Shown piece after piece: positions 53,556 through 61,738 of a DNA stretch of 64,000 nt. The notes under the pieces were generated by a model. It made no database searches. It saw only the letters and a program-made list of their open reading frames with translations, and was not told the DNA's origin. The stretch is from Streptomyces sp. NBC_01198 (GTDB lineage Bacteria > Actinomycetota > Actinomycetes > Streptomycetales > Streptomycetaceae). The stretch spans positions 434,001 through 498,000 of the forward strand of contig NZ_CP108568.1 in assembly GCF_036010485.1 (NCBI RefSeq). The letters are read 5' to 3'. Each line of letters starts with the position of its first letter. The stretch's first letter is position 1. Position numbers and translations under genes: made by a program.

Positions 53556-54596
53556 ATGGAAAAGGTGCGGAAGAACGTAGGAGCCACCGCGGCGGCGGAC
53601 GGCCTGCTGGACCGGGCGCGAGGCGGGGACGGTGAGGCGTTCCGGGAGCTCGTCGGGCCCTACCGCCGGGAGTTGCAGGTGCACTGCTACCGGATGCTCG
53701 GCTCGTTCCAGGACGCGGAGGACGCGCTGCAGGACGCGCTGCTGACCGCCTGGCAGGGTCTGGGCGGCTTCGAGGGCCGTGCCTCGCTGCGGACCTGGCT
53801 CTACCGGATCGCGACCAACCGGTGCCTCAACGCGCGGCGTTCGGCGGCCCGGCGCCCGGCCAGGGAGTGGAACGTCCCCGGTGTCCAGCCGCCGGAGCCG
53901 ACCCGGCTGGGCGAGGTCGTCTGGCTCGAACCCTTCCCCGACGCCGCGCTGGACGGGGTGGGCGGCGTCCCGCTCGGGCCTGAGGCGCGCTACGAGCAGA
54001 GCGAGTCGGTCTCGCTGGCCTTCGTGACCGCGCTGCAGGTGCTGCCGCCGCGCCAGGTGGCCGTCCTGCTGCTGCGCGACGTCCTCGGATTCCACGCCGC
54101 CGAGGTGGCCGCGATGCTGGACTCGACGCTCGACTCGGTCAACAGCGCGCTCAAGCGCGCCCGCGCCGCCCTGCACCGCAGGCTGCCCGCGCCCGAGCGC
54201 GAGCCGGCCCCCGCCGCCGGCTCACCGGCCGAGCAGGCCCTGGTGGCGAGGTTCGTCAGCGCCTACGAGTCCGCCGATCTCGACGCGCTGATCGCGCTGC
54301 TCACCGACGACGTCTTCATGTCGATGCCGCCGATGCCGCTGGAGTACGAGGGCCGCGATCTGGTGGCCCGCTTCTGTGCCGGTCTCTTCCGCGACGGCCG
54401 GCGTTTCGACCTGGTCGCGACCCGCGCGAACGGCCAGCCTGCCTTCGGGGCGTACCTGCACGCGGCCACCGGCGTCCGGCACGGCACGGGCCTGATCGCC
54501 GTCACCCTCTCCGGCGACCGGATCAGCGCCATGACGCGGTTCGAGAACAGCACGCTGCCGTGGTTCGGGCTGCCTCGATCGCTGCCGGGCCGGTAG
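53556..54596 (+). CDS. ECF sigma factor with SnoaL-like C-terminal domain (SigG-like)
   Basis: A 346-residue sigma factor. Region 2 has CYRMLGSFQDAEDALQDALL and TWLYRIATNRCLNARR. Region 4 has LQVLPPRQVAVLLLRDVLGF and VAAMLDSTLDSVNSALKRAR. The last 120 residues are a SnoaL-like domain (LVARFVSAYESADLDALIALL). This matches the SigG-like group of actinobacterial ECF factors. Start choice is unsure: ATG 53556 abuts GGGGAAGGG, and GTG 53565 lies a few codons later. It may control the divergent SDR gene. Confidence 0.92.
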   Translation: MEKVRKNVGATAAADGLLDRARGGDGEAFRELVGPYRRELQVHCYRMLGSFQDAEDALQDALLTAWQGLGGFEGRASLRTWLYRIATNRCLNARRSAARRPAREWNVPGVQPPEPTRLGEVVWLEPFPDAALDGVGGVPLGPEARYEQSESVSLAFVTALQVLPPRQVAVLLLRDVLGFHAAEVAAMLDSTLDSVNSALKRARAALHRRLPAPEREPAPAAGSPAEQALVARFVSAYESADLDALIALLTDDVFMSMPPMPLEYEGRDLVARFCAGLFRDGRRFDLVATRANGQPAFGAYLHAATGVRHGTGLIAVTLSGDRISAMTRFENSTLPWFGLPRSLPGR

Positions 54597-54630
54597 CCGG
54601 GCGGGCCCGGCCACCGGCGGGCCCCCGCGG

Positions 54631-55600
54631 TCAGCCGGTGAGCTCGCCGGCCGACCGGACCGCCACGTCGAGCAGGTCGGCGCCGGGCAGGGCGGCGCCG
54701 CCCTGCCCGGTGATCGGCAGGCCGTCCCTGCGGGTCACCCGGAAGGTGCGCCGCTCCCCCGGCAGCAGGGTGACCAGGGCGTCATCCACCACCAGTTCGT
54801 GCGGGTCGAGCCCGAGCGGCGCGGCCAGCCGGTCGGCGAAGACGCACAGGTCACGCAGCAGCGTCCCGGCGGTGACCGTCACCAGCAGCCCGCCGCCGAC
54901 GGCTGCCGGCTCGACCGTACGCTCCGGGCGCGGGCCGGCCAGTTCCCGGTCCGGCCGGTACGTCCAGGTGGTGCGGACCCCGTCGGCCTCGACGACGAGC
55001 ATCTCGGCGTGCGGGTCGGCCGGCCGGCAGACCGCGGGGTCCAGCGGCAGGTGGAGCAGGCCGCCGGCCGGGCAGCCGGGCCGCAGCCGGGCGCGGGCGT
55101 GCTCCTGGCCGTCGAGTCCGATCTGCAGCACGAGGACGTCCGGTGCCAGTCGGCGCCGGTGTCGTTGACCAGGGCGAGCAGCAGGCCTGCGGTACCGGTC
55201 GGGTCGTGGGTCGGACCGGGGTGGACGGGCTGCACCGTGGCCAGCCGGGGCGCGAAGGCGTGGCGCAGGGCGTACCAGAGTGGCTTCTCGATCCCGGCGC
55301 TGTCGACGGCCGACCAGCTGCCGGCCGGCCAGCAGTCGTTGAGCTGCCAGACGACGACCCCGCCGCACCGCTCGCGGGAGCGCAGCCACTCGGTTCCCGC
55401 CGCCACCGCGCGGGCCTGGACCAGCTGGGTGGCGAAGTGCCAGTCGGCGCCCTCGGCGGGGGTCGGCACGTGCGGCTGGAGGCCGCGGGTCAGCTTGTGC
55501 ATGCCGTCGATCGCCCGCAGGTGATGGCGGGTCAGCGGCGAGCCGGGGCCGGGGGTCTCGCCGGCCAGGACGCGTTCCATCGCCCGCGTGCTGCCGTTGC
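54631..55600 (-). pseudogene. Beta-mannosidase (GH2-like) remnant, 5'-truncated and frameshifted
   Basis: Minus-strand remnant of a beta-mannosidase. One frame (about 55600 to 55146) encodes [33 protein letters not shown] and [19 protein letters not shown]. The reading then shifts near 55146-55148 into another frame that continues [12 protein letters not shown] and ends GADLLDVAVRSAGELTG at 54631. Restoring a single G (GACTGGGCACC) would rejoin the frames. The catalytic N-terminal two thirds are absent: similarity stops near 55590-55600, where a plus-strand fragment begins. The one-base shift could be a sequencing error, but the 5' truncation is independent of it. Confidence 0.82.
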
Positions 55601-56028
55601 GGAAGGGCAGGACGGTCACCCTGGACCTGACCCTCGACGCGCCGAAGACCGATCTGGCGCAGGGCAAGCCGGCCTCCGCCTCGTCGGAGTCCAGCAGCGA
55701 CCAGGGCGCCGCCAAGGCCTTCGACGGTGACCTGTCCACCCGCTGGAGCGCCGGCCCTGACGCGAGCAGCTGGCTGCAGGTCGACCTCGGCGGCACGTAC
55801 GCCCTCAGCGGGATCGACCTGCTGTGGGAGGAGTCGTACGCGAAGTGCGACAAACTGCAGGCGTCCACCGACGGCTCGACCTGGCGGGACCTCGTCACCC
55901 AGACGAACTCCGCGGGCGGCACCGAGAAGGTCCCGGTGAGCGGGTCGGCCCGCTACGTGCGCATGCAGGGCACGCAGAAGTCGGGTCAATGGGGTTACTC
56001 GCTCTACGAGATGGAGGTCTTCGGCTAG
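55588..56028 (+). pseudogene. F5/8 type C (discoidin, CBM32-like) domain remnant, 5'-truncated
   Basis: A plus-strand fragment of about 146 codons encoding one F5/8 type C domain: [53 protein letters not shown] and [20 protein letters not shown], ending at a stop after EMEVFG. The preceding [14 protein letters not shown] looks like the linker after a glycosidase domain, but everything upstream is antisense to the mannosidase remnant. It has no signal peptide, start codon context or ribosome site. It is the tail of a secreted glycosidase cut off by rearrangement. Confidence 0.78.
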
Positions 56029-56128
56029 GACTCCCGCACCCCGCGGGCCGCCCGTCACACCCCCGGGCGGGTCACCTGCCGGGCCGCTCCAGGCCCGCCG
56101 GGCGACCCGCGCGGGCGGGGGACACGGC

Positions 56129-56920
56129 CTAGTGCAGCAGTTCGGCGAGGCGGTCGCGGACGGCGTCCTTGCCGTCGAGCGGGGTCGGGACCAGCTCGTC
56201 CGGCCGGTCGGGGTCGCGGGACAGGACGTGCAGCCGGCCGTCGTGGCGGGCGAGGACCAGGTCGGTGCTCTCGCCGGCGATCTCCGCGGAGCCCTCGGCG
56301 GTGTAGTGGGTGACGGTGACCAGTGAGGAGCGCTCGGCCGCGTCGAGCAGCGCGTCGGCGTCCAGCGTGCGCTCGTCGTGGTCGGCCGCACTGCCCTTGG
56401 GCAGCCAGTCGGTGACCATGCGCAGGGCCTCGTCCAGCACGTACAGGCCCATCTGGTGGACGCCGAGGGCGTCGATGCGGACCATCAGGCAGATCTGCTC
56501 GGGCTGCGGCAGCAGCAGGATCCGCCACGGCTCCCCCGGTCCGGTACCGCTCGTGCGGGCGTCGAGCACCACCCGGGCGCGCTGCTGGAACGCCACCGCG
56601 ATGCCCAGGTCGCCGCGCACCTGGACCTGCTCGCCGGAGTCGCCGGCCAGCAGCAGTTCCCGCGCCGCCAGCGACCTGACGGCCTCGGTGAGCTCGTCCT
56701 CCGAGGGCCGGGCCTCCAGGAAGTCCACGATCGCGTCCACCGCGGTGAGTTCGGCGATGGTGTAGGCGCCGAGCAGTACCGGCCCGGTGTGCACCAGGTT
56801 GACCACCGCGGTGACCAGCCCGGACGGGACGGACGCCTCGCCGGGGGCGGTGCCCGGCGCCGTGTGAGCGGGCGGGCCCGCCGTGCCGGGCAGGCTCTCG
56901 TCGCGCTGCTCGTGACTCAT
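56129..56920 (-). CDS. Conserved-looking protein of unknown function, second gene of a coupled pair
   Basis: A 263-residue soluble protein that I do not recognise. After a disordered 30-residue tail it has helical and mixed segments: YTIAELTAVDAIVDFLEAR, VQVRGDLGIAVAFQQRARV, ICLMVRIDALGVHQMGLYVL, and a C-terminal VLARHDGRLHVLSRDPDRPD that is beta-rich. No catalytic motif is evident. The ATG at 56920 follows GGGAGG by 6 nt and overlaps the stop of the upstream gene (ATGA), so the two products probably work together. Confidence 0.82.
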   Translation of the reverse strand: MSHEQRDESLPGTAGPPAHTAPGTAPGEASVPSGLVTAVVNLVHTGPVLLGAYTIAELTAVDAIVDFLEARPSEDELTEAVRSLAARELLLAGDSGEQVQVRGDLGIAVAFQQRARVVLDARTSGTGPGEPWRILLLPQPEQICLMVRIDALGVHQMGLYVLDEALRMVTDWLPKGSAADHDERTLDADALLDAAERSSLVTVTHYTAEGSAEIAGESTDLVLARHDGRLHVLSRDPDRPDELVPTPLDGKDAVRDRLAELLH

Positions 56921-57828
56921 CGCGGGCCTCCCGTCGGCCGTAGTCGCACCGCGGGTGGCTGCTCGCCGCGGGTGCGGAGGACCGCGGCGGCGCTGCGTGA
57001 CGGTGTCTGGGTGATCCACACCTCGGAGCTGCCGAACAGGCCGCGCCCGCCCCTGCGGGACAGCGCCTGGCCCAGCTCACCGGCGAGGTCGGGGCGGTCA
57101 GGGGGCGGGAAGTGCCCGGCGAGCCTGGTGGAGACGGCGGTGACGTCGTCTGCCTTCTCGATCCTGCGCAGCGCCTTGGTCAGCGACCGCGCGACCGGCG
57201 GTGTCAGCGTGGTGGGCACCGCCACGATCGGGGACAGATACATCGGGCGCCGCTCGGTCATCCGCGACAGGCCCCAGGGGCCGACGTTGCTGCCGGTGAA
57301 GCGGTAGACGACGTAGTCCATCAGGTGCCGCAGGTCGTCCAGGCTGGGCATCTTCCGGCCGCCGAACGCGGCCGGCGTCTTCTCCAGCTGCACCCAGGTG
57401 CCGGTCGCCGTGCGCCCGTGCAGCTTCTCCCGGACGACGTGTCCGCGCATGCCGATGTCGGGGTAGAGCGTCTTGTCGATGTCGCGGTGGTGGCTGGACA
57501 GCCGGGGGTGGCTGCCCTTGGCCGCCCGCCACTTCTCGTAGAGCTCCGGGTCGTCCACCAGCACGTGCCCGCCGCACAGCACGTCGTGCAGCTGCGGGAC
57601 CTGGAGGCCGTGCTGCTCCAGGTCGGCGACGATCGCCGCCTCCTCCGGGCTCAGGCGGTTCACCGCGCCCAGCAGGCCCCGGCGGTACTCACCCGCCCGG
57701 GCGGTGATCTCGATGGTCAGCCGGACCCGGGTGCGCACCTGCTCGGCCAGCCGGGCGACGGCGGCGTCCGCGGCGCCCTGCCGCCCGGTGTGCCCCGGGA
57801 AGACCAGATTGTGGTGCTTGCGCTCCAT
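56917..57828 (-). CDS. Protein of unknown function, first gene of a coupled pair
   Basis: A 303-residue soluble, basic protein not assigned to a family. It starts MERKHHNLVFPG, has a helical segment (AAVARLAEQVRTRVRLTIEI) and a central conserved-looking core: LHDVLCGGHVLVDDPELYEK, HHRDIDKTLYPDIG, GTWVQLEKTPAAFGG and LMDYVVYRFTGSNVGPWGLS. The density of His, Asp and Trp in this core suggests an enzyme or toxin-like domain, but no known active site is matched. Its stop overlaps the start of the next gene. The first codon ATG 57828 lacks a strong ribosome site. Confidence 0.78.
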   Translation of the reverse strand: MERKHHNLVFPGHTGRQGAADAAVARLAEQVRTRVRLTIEITARAGEYRRGLLGAVNRLSPEEAAIVADLEQHGLQVPQLHDVLCGGHVLVDDPELYEKWRAAKGSHPRLSSHHRDIDKTLYPDIGMRGHVVREKLHGRTATGTWVQLEKTPAAFGGRKMPSLDDLRHLMDYVVYRFTGSNVGPWGLSRMTERRPMYLSPIVAVPTTLTPPVARSLTKALRRIEKADDVTAVSTRLAGHFPPPDRPDLAGELGQALSRRGGRGLFGSSEVWITQTPSRSAAAVLRTRGEQPPAVRLRPTGGPR

Positions 57829-57897
57829 CTGGCCAGTACAGCACGACGGTCGGGGTCCCGCAGCGGCGCGGCGGCGCCGCTGCGGGAGGCGGTCCGG

Positions 57898-58410
57898 TCA
57901 GCCCGTGGTACGGGCGGGCAGCCGCCAGCCGGCCCGCGGGAAGTGGCACGTGTACCCGTCCGGGTACCGCTCCAGGTAGTCCTGGTGCTCGGGCTCCGCC
58001 TCCCAGAACGGGCCCTCGGGCTCGACCTCGGTGACCACCTTGCCGGGCCACAGGCCCGAGGCGTCCACGTCGGCGATGGTGTCCTCGGCGATCCGCTTCT
58101 GCTCGTCGTCCACGTAGTAGATCGCCGAGCGGTAGCTCAGACCGATGTCGTTGCCCTGCCGGTTCTTGGTGCTCGGGTCGTGGATCTGGAAGAACGTCTC
58201 CAGGATGGTGCGGAAGTCGGTCTTCTCGGGATCGAAGGTGATCTCGATGGCCTCCGCGTGGGTGCCATGGTTGCGGTACGTGGCGTTCGGTACGTCGCCG
58301 CCCGTGTAGCCGACCCGGGTCCCGGTCACACCCGGCAGCCGTCGGAGCAGGTCCTGCATCCCCCAGAAGCAGCCGCCCGCCAGTACCGCCTTCTGCATCT
58401 GCGTGGCCAT
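57898..58410 (-). CDS. msrA: Peptide methionine (S)-S-oxide reductase
   Basis: A 170-residue MsrA. The catalytic GCFWGMQD motif lies near the N terminus, followed by [31 protein letters not shown] and [21 protein letters not shown] in pattern. It reduces methionine S-sulfoxide in proteins in the cytoplasm. ATG 58410 has AGAGGA 5-6 nt upstream; ATG 58431 would add seven residues. It is divergent from the ABC-F gene. Confidence 0.96.
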   Translation of the reverse strand: MATQMQKAVLAGGCFWGMQDLLRRLPGVTGTRVGYTGGDVPNATYRNHGTHAEAIEITFDPEKTDFRTILETFFQIHDPSTKNRQGNDIGLSYRSAIYYVDDEQKRIAEDTIADVDASGLWPGKVVTEVEPEGPFWEAEPEHQDYLERYPDGYTCHFPRAGWRLPARTTG

Positions 58411-58658
58411 CTCGTTCCTCTCCGCGCTCATCACGTCATGGACAGCCGCCGTCGTGGGCGGCCCGGCTGTGACGCCCGCCGGCCCACAGGCTTCAGTGGT
58501 GTCAACGCCTCCGAGGCCCGCACGATTCCATGTCCGGCCCGGCCGCGGCGGCGGTTCCGCCGCCACTTTCCGCGAGGTCGGGAGGAATGACCCGGCGGCG
58601 GGGCGGGGCCCGCTGTTAAGCTGAAGCTGACGTTGATCGTTTGTCGAGGAGTGCGGAC

Positions 58659-58688
58659 ATGCTGGTAGACGACGACATCTCCGGGTGA
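58659..58688 (+). CDS. Leader peptide upstream of the ABC-F gene
   Basis: A 9-codon reading frame, MLVDDDISG then TGA, preceded by GAGGAG with 7-nt spacing, an ideal ribosome site. It lies 136 nt before the ABC-F start in an otherwise gene-free 392-nt stretch (58432-58823). Its stop falls inside hairpin TCCGGGT-GAC-ACCCGGA. Drug-induced stalling on such peptides controls many ABC-F and erm genes by altering downstream RNA folding. Whether this peptide stalls ribosomes is inferred. Confidence 0.65.
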   Translation: MLVDDDISG

Positions 58689-58729
58689 CACCCGGATCCG
58701 ACCGGCCACGCCGGCGCTCAGGAGCGCCG
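58680..58729 (+). promoter_or_regulatory. Candidate attenuator hairpins between leader peptide and ABC-F gene
   Basis: Two perfect hairpins follow one another: TCCGGGT with ACCCGGA (58680-58696, GAC loop), overlapping the leader stop, and CGGCGCTC with GAGCGCCG (58712-58729, AG loop). The second could act as a terminator without a U-tract. Ribosome occupancy on the leader would open the first. The arrangement fits ribosome-mediated attenuation. Confidence 0.55.
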
Positions 58730-58823
58730 CCGCACTGGCTGCGTCGTCGTCCCCGCTTCCCTCCCTGTCCGCCGCCCGGGGCACAGGTGCGTCCTGCTGC
58801 CCCGCACCCCCGAGGTCACCCCC

Positions 58824-60458
58824 ATGTCCGACGCGTCCGTCATCTGCTCGAACCTGTCCTTCGCCTGGCCCGACGGCACCCCCGTCTTCCAGGACCTGTC
58901 CTTCACCGTCGGCCCCGGCCGTACCGGCCTGGTCGCCCCGAACGGCGCCGGCAAGACCACCCTGCTCCGGCTGATCGCCGGCGACCTGCGGCCCGGCGCC
59001 GGATCCGTGTCGGTGGCCGGCACCCTCGGCCACCTCCCGCAGAGCCTCCCGCTGACCGGCGACCTCTCGGTGGCCGACGTGCTCGGCGTCGCCGCGGTGA
59101 TCCACGCCCTGGACGCCGTCGAGTCCGGCGACGTCGCCGAGGAGCACTTCACCGCCATCGGCGACGACTGGGACATCGAGGAGCGCACCCGCGCCCAGCT
59201 GGACCGCCTCGGCCTGACCGGCCTCGGCCTGGACCGGCGGCTGGGCACGCTCAGCGGCGGCCAGGTCGTCTCGCTGGGCCTGGCCGCCCAGCTGCTGAAG
59301 CGGCCCGACGTGCTGCTGCTCGACGAACCCACCAACAACCTGGACCGCGAGGCCCGCCTCAAGCTCTACGAGGCGGTGCAGGACTTCACCGGCTGCCTGC
59401 TGCTGGTCAGCCACGACCGGGAACTGCTCGACCGCATGGAGCGCATCGCCGAGCTGGACGCCGGCGACGTGCGGCTGTACGGCGGCAGCTTCAGCGACTA
59501 CGAGACGGCCGTGCGGGCCGAGCAGGAGGCCGCCGAGAAGAACGTCCGCAACGCCGAACAGGAGCTGAAGCGGGAGAAGCGCGAGATGCAGCAGGCAAGG
59601 GAGCGCGCCGAGCGCCGGGCCGGCAACGCCGCCAGGAACCTCAGGAGCGCGGGCCTGCCCCGCATCTTCGCCGGGACCATGAAACGCGGCGCGCAGGAGT
59701 CCGCGGGCCGCGCGGGCCAGGTGCACGCCGGCCGGGTCGACGAGGCCAGGGCCCGGCTCGACGAGGCGGGCCGTTCGCTGCGCGACGAGCAGCTCATCGC
59801 CCTGGACCTGCCGGACACCCGGGTGCCCGCCGGGCGCACCCTCTTCCTCGGCGAGCAGCTGCGGATCGCGCTCGGCGATCGGCAGGTGTTCGCCGGAGCG
59901 GGGGTCGACCTGGCCATCCGAGGTCCTGAGCGCATCGCGCTGACCGGCCCCAACGGCGCGGGGAAGAGCACGCTGCTGCGCCTGGTCCACGGCGACCTGG
60001 CCCCGGGGAGCGGCGAGGCCGGACGGGCCGACGGGCGCATCGCGTATCTGTCGCAGCGGCTCGACCTGCTCGACCCGGACCGCACGGTCGCCGAGAACTT
60101 CGCCGCCGCCGCCCCGGAGCGGCCGGAGGCGGAGCGGATGAACCTGCTCGCCCGCTTCCTCTTCCGCGGCGCGCGGGCGCATCTCCCCGTGCGGTTGCTG
60201 TCCGGCGGGGAGCGGCTGCGCGCGACCCTCGCGTGCGTCCTGTGCGCGGAGCCGGCCCCGCACCTGCTGCTGCTCGACGAGCCGACCAACAACCTGGACC
60301 TGCTCGGCACCGCCCAGCTGGAGAGCGCGCTGAACTCCTACCAGGGGGCCTTCGTGGTGGTCAGCCACGACGACCGCTTCCTGCGTGGGATCGGGGTGGA
60401 CCGCTGGCTGCGGCTGGCCGGCGGCGAGCTGGCGGAGATCGGGGCCCCGCCGGTGTGA
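58824..60458 (+). CDS. ABC-F family ATPase, probable ribosome-protection or translation factor
   Basis: A 544-residue protein with two ABC ATPase domains and no membrane segments. Domain 1 has Walker A PNGAGKTT, signature [10 protein letters not shown] and Walker [13 protein letters not shown]. Domain 2 has [18 protein letters not shown] and [12 protein letters not shown]. Between them is a charged helical linker ([20 protein letters not shown]) that in ABC-F proteins reaches the peptidyl-transferase centre. The ATG at 58824 has GAGG 8 nt upstream. The leader peptide and hairpins upstream suggest antibiotic induction, as for known resistance ABC-Fs. A housekeeping role is the alternative. Confidence 0.94.
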   Translation: MSDASVICSNLSFAWPDGTPVFQDLSFTVGPGRTGLVAPNGAGKTTLLRLIAGDLRPGAGSVSVAGTLGHLPQSLPLTGDLSVADVLGVAAVIHALDAVESGDVAEEHFTAIGDDWDIEERTRAQLDRLGLTGLGLDRRLGTLSGGQVVSLGLAAQLLKRPDVLLLDEPTNNLDREARLKLYEAVQDFTGCLLLVSHDRELLDRMERIAELDAGDVRLYGGSFSDYETAVRAEQEAAEKNVRNAEQELKREKREMQQARERAERRAGNAARNLRSAGLPRIFAGTMKRGAQESAGRAGQVHAGRVDEARARLDEAGRSLRDEQLIALDLPDTRVPAGRTLFLGEQLRIALGDRQVFAGAGVDLAIRGPERIALTGPNGAGKSTLLRLVHGDLAPGSGEAGRADGRIAYLSQRLDLLDPDRTVAENFAAAAPERPEAERMNLLARFLFRGARAHLPVRLLSGGERLRATLACVLCAEPAPHLLLLDEPTNNLDLLGTAQLESALNSYQGAFVVVSHDDRFLRGIGVDRWLRLAGGELAEIGAPPV

Positions 60459-60516
60459 CCCGCTCCGGCAGCCGGGGATTCTTGCCGGCCTGTCGGTCAC
60501 CTGCCAGAGTGGTGAC

Positions 60517-61074
60517 ATGAACCTTGAGCATGTCTTCGTCTGCGGGGATCCGGCGCTCGACTTCGCGGCGACCCTGCGTGCCCGGCGGTCGGCGCGCTTC
60601 GAGATGTTCGTGACGCCGGACCGGCTCGACGCCTGGTATCTGGAGTCCGGGGTGGTCGACGCCATCACCCCGGGCGGCCCGGGCGACGTGGCGCAGGCGA
60701 CGGCGGTACGCGAGGCGGTGTACCGGCTCGTCACCGCGCGCCGCCTCGGGCAGGAGTACGACCCGGAGGCGCTGGCCCTGGTCAACGACGCCGCCCGCAC
60801 CCCCTCCGCGGTGCCGCAGCTGACCGCCGAGGGGCGCTGGACGCAGGCGACGCCGGCCGAGGCGCTGTCGGCGGTCGCCCGGCGTGCCGTCGAGCTGCTG
60901 AGCGGTGCGGACGTGCCGCTGCTCAAGGAGTGCGGCAACCCCGAGTGCACCCGGGTCTACATCGACAGGTCCCGTGGCACGCGCCGGCAGTGGTGCGGCA
61001 TGGAGTCCTGCGGCAACCGCATCAAGGCGGCCGCCTACCGCGCCCGCAGGAAGAGCACGGTGACTGCCGGCTGA
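60517..61074 (+). CDS. CGNR zinc-finger (ABATE-domain) regulator
   Basis: A 185-residue protein with an N-terminal ABATE-type domain (GDPALDFAATLRARRSARFE) and a C-terminal CGNR zinc finger: ECGNPECTRVYIDRSRG, then QWCGMESCGNRIKAAAYRAR. The four cysteines and CGNR motif are intact. Such proteins are thought to be stress- or ligand-responsive transcription regulators. The ATG at 60517 has only a weak ribosome site. It follows ABC-F by 58 nt and may share its transcript. Confidence 0.93.
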   Translation: MNLEHVFVCGDPALDFAATLRARRSARFEMFVTPDRLDAWYLESGVVDAITPGGPGDVAQATAVREAVYRLVTARRLGQEYDPEALALVNDAARTPSAVPQLTAEGRWTQATPAEALSAVARRAVELLSGADVPLLKECGNPECTRVYIDRSRGTRRQWCGMESCGNRIKAAAYRARRKSTVTAG

Positions 61075-61128
61075 CCTGCCCCGGCAGGGCGGTGGCGTGA
61101 GTACGATGCGGCGACGCCATTCCCAGGG

Positions 61129-61167
61129 CCATGTCTGACACATGGCGTCGTCCGCCCGGTAGGGCGG
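61129..61167. terminator. Two short hairpins in the convergent intergenic region
   Basis: CCATGT and ACATGG pair around a 5-nt loop (61129-61145), and CCGCCC with GGGCGG around GGTA (61152-61167). They lie between the CGNR gene and the convergent ATPase gene and could terminate either transcript. The rest of 61075-61269 includes the repeat 13-mer at 61210-61222 and nothing else I can support. Confidence 0.45.
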
Positions 61168-61269
61168 GGGCCGCGGTGCCTGGTGCGTGCGATCGCAACG
61201 CGGAGGGTGGGGGCACCTCCCGGGCCGCCCGTGCCCGGATCGGGCAGCGCCGGGCCGCCGGCGCCTCCC

Positions 61270-61689
61270 TCAGCCGTCGCCGTCCTTGGGCAGCCGGAAG
61301 CACGCCGTGACCGTCTTGCCGTCCGGGCACGGGCGGGCCTGCCAGGTGTCGGCGAGGGCGTCGACCAGGAACATCCCCCGCCCGCCCAGCGCGTCGGCGG
61401 ACGGCAGGTTCGGGCTGGGCAGCGCGGGCGACGAGTCGTGCACGCTGACGTGCAGGCAGGTGCCGTCCCAGGTGAGCACCAGCTGGGCCGAACTGTGCGC
61501 GTGGCGGTGCGCGTTGGTGACCAGTTCGGAGACCGTGAGCAGGACGGCGTCGACCGTCTCCGGCTCGCTGGCGGACCAGCCGAGGGTTTCCAGATGCCGC
61601 CTGGTCCACTCGCGGGCCGTTCTGATCTCGCTGCTCAGGGGCAGCGAACGGGCCCATCCTGTGGCCCGCATCGAGGAGTCGTACGCCAT
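61270..61689 (-). CDS. RsbW-like HATPase (anti-sigma/serine kinase-type) protein
   Basis: A 139-residue single-domain GHKL ATPase. The N box is in VLLTVSELVTNAHRHAHS, then LHVSVHDSSP, and a G-rich lid GGRGMFLVDALAD. This is the common streptomycete ATP-binding family related to anti-sigma factor kinases of partner switching. The ATG at 61689 has GGAGGT 4-5 nt upstream. The phosphatase at 45413 could act in such a pathway, but the two are far apart. Partner unknown. Confidence 0.93.
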   Translation of the reverse strand: MAYDSSMRATGWARSLPLSSEIRTAREWTRRHLETLGWSASEPETVDAVLLTVSELVTNAHRHAHSSAQLVLTWDGTCLHVSVHDSSPALPSPNLPSADALGGRGMFLVDALADTWQARPCPDGKTVTACFRLPKDGDG

Positions 61690-61738
61690 GGTCACCTCCG
61701 TCGGGGGTTCGACGTACACCTGCCCCGGAAACTCCCCT

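Noticed and set aside
58431..60950. An 839-codon minus-strand open frame antisense to the ABC-F gene
   Set aside because: The plus strand carries all ABC-F motifs. The antisense product has only biased composition.
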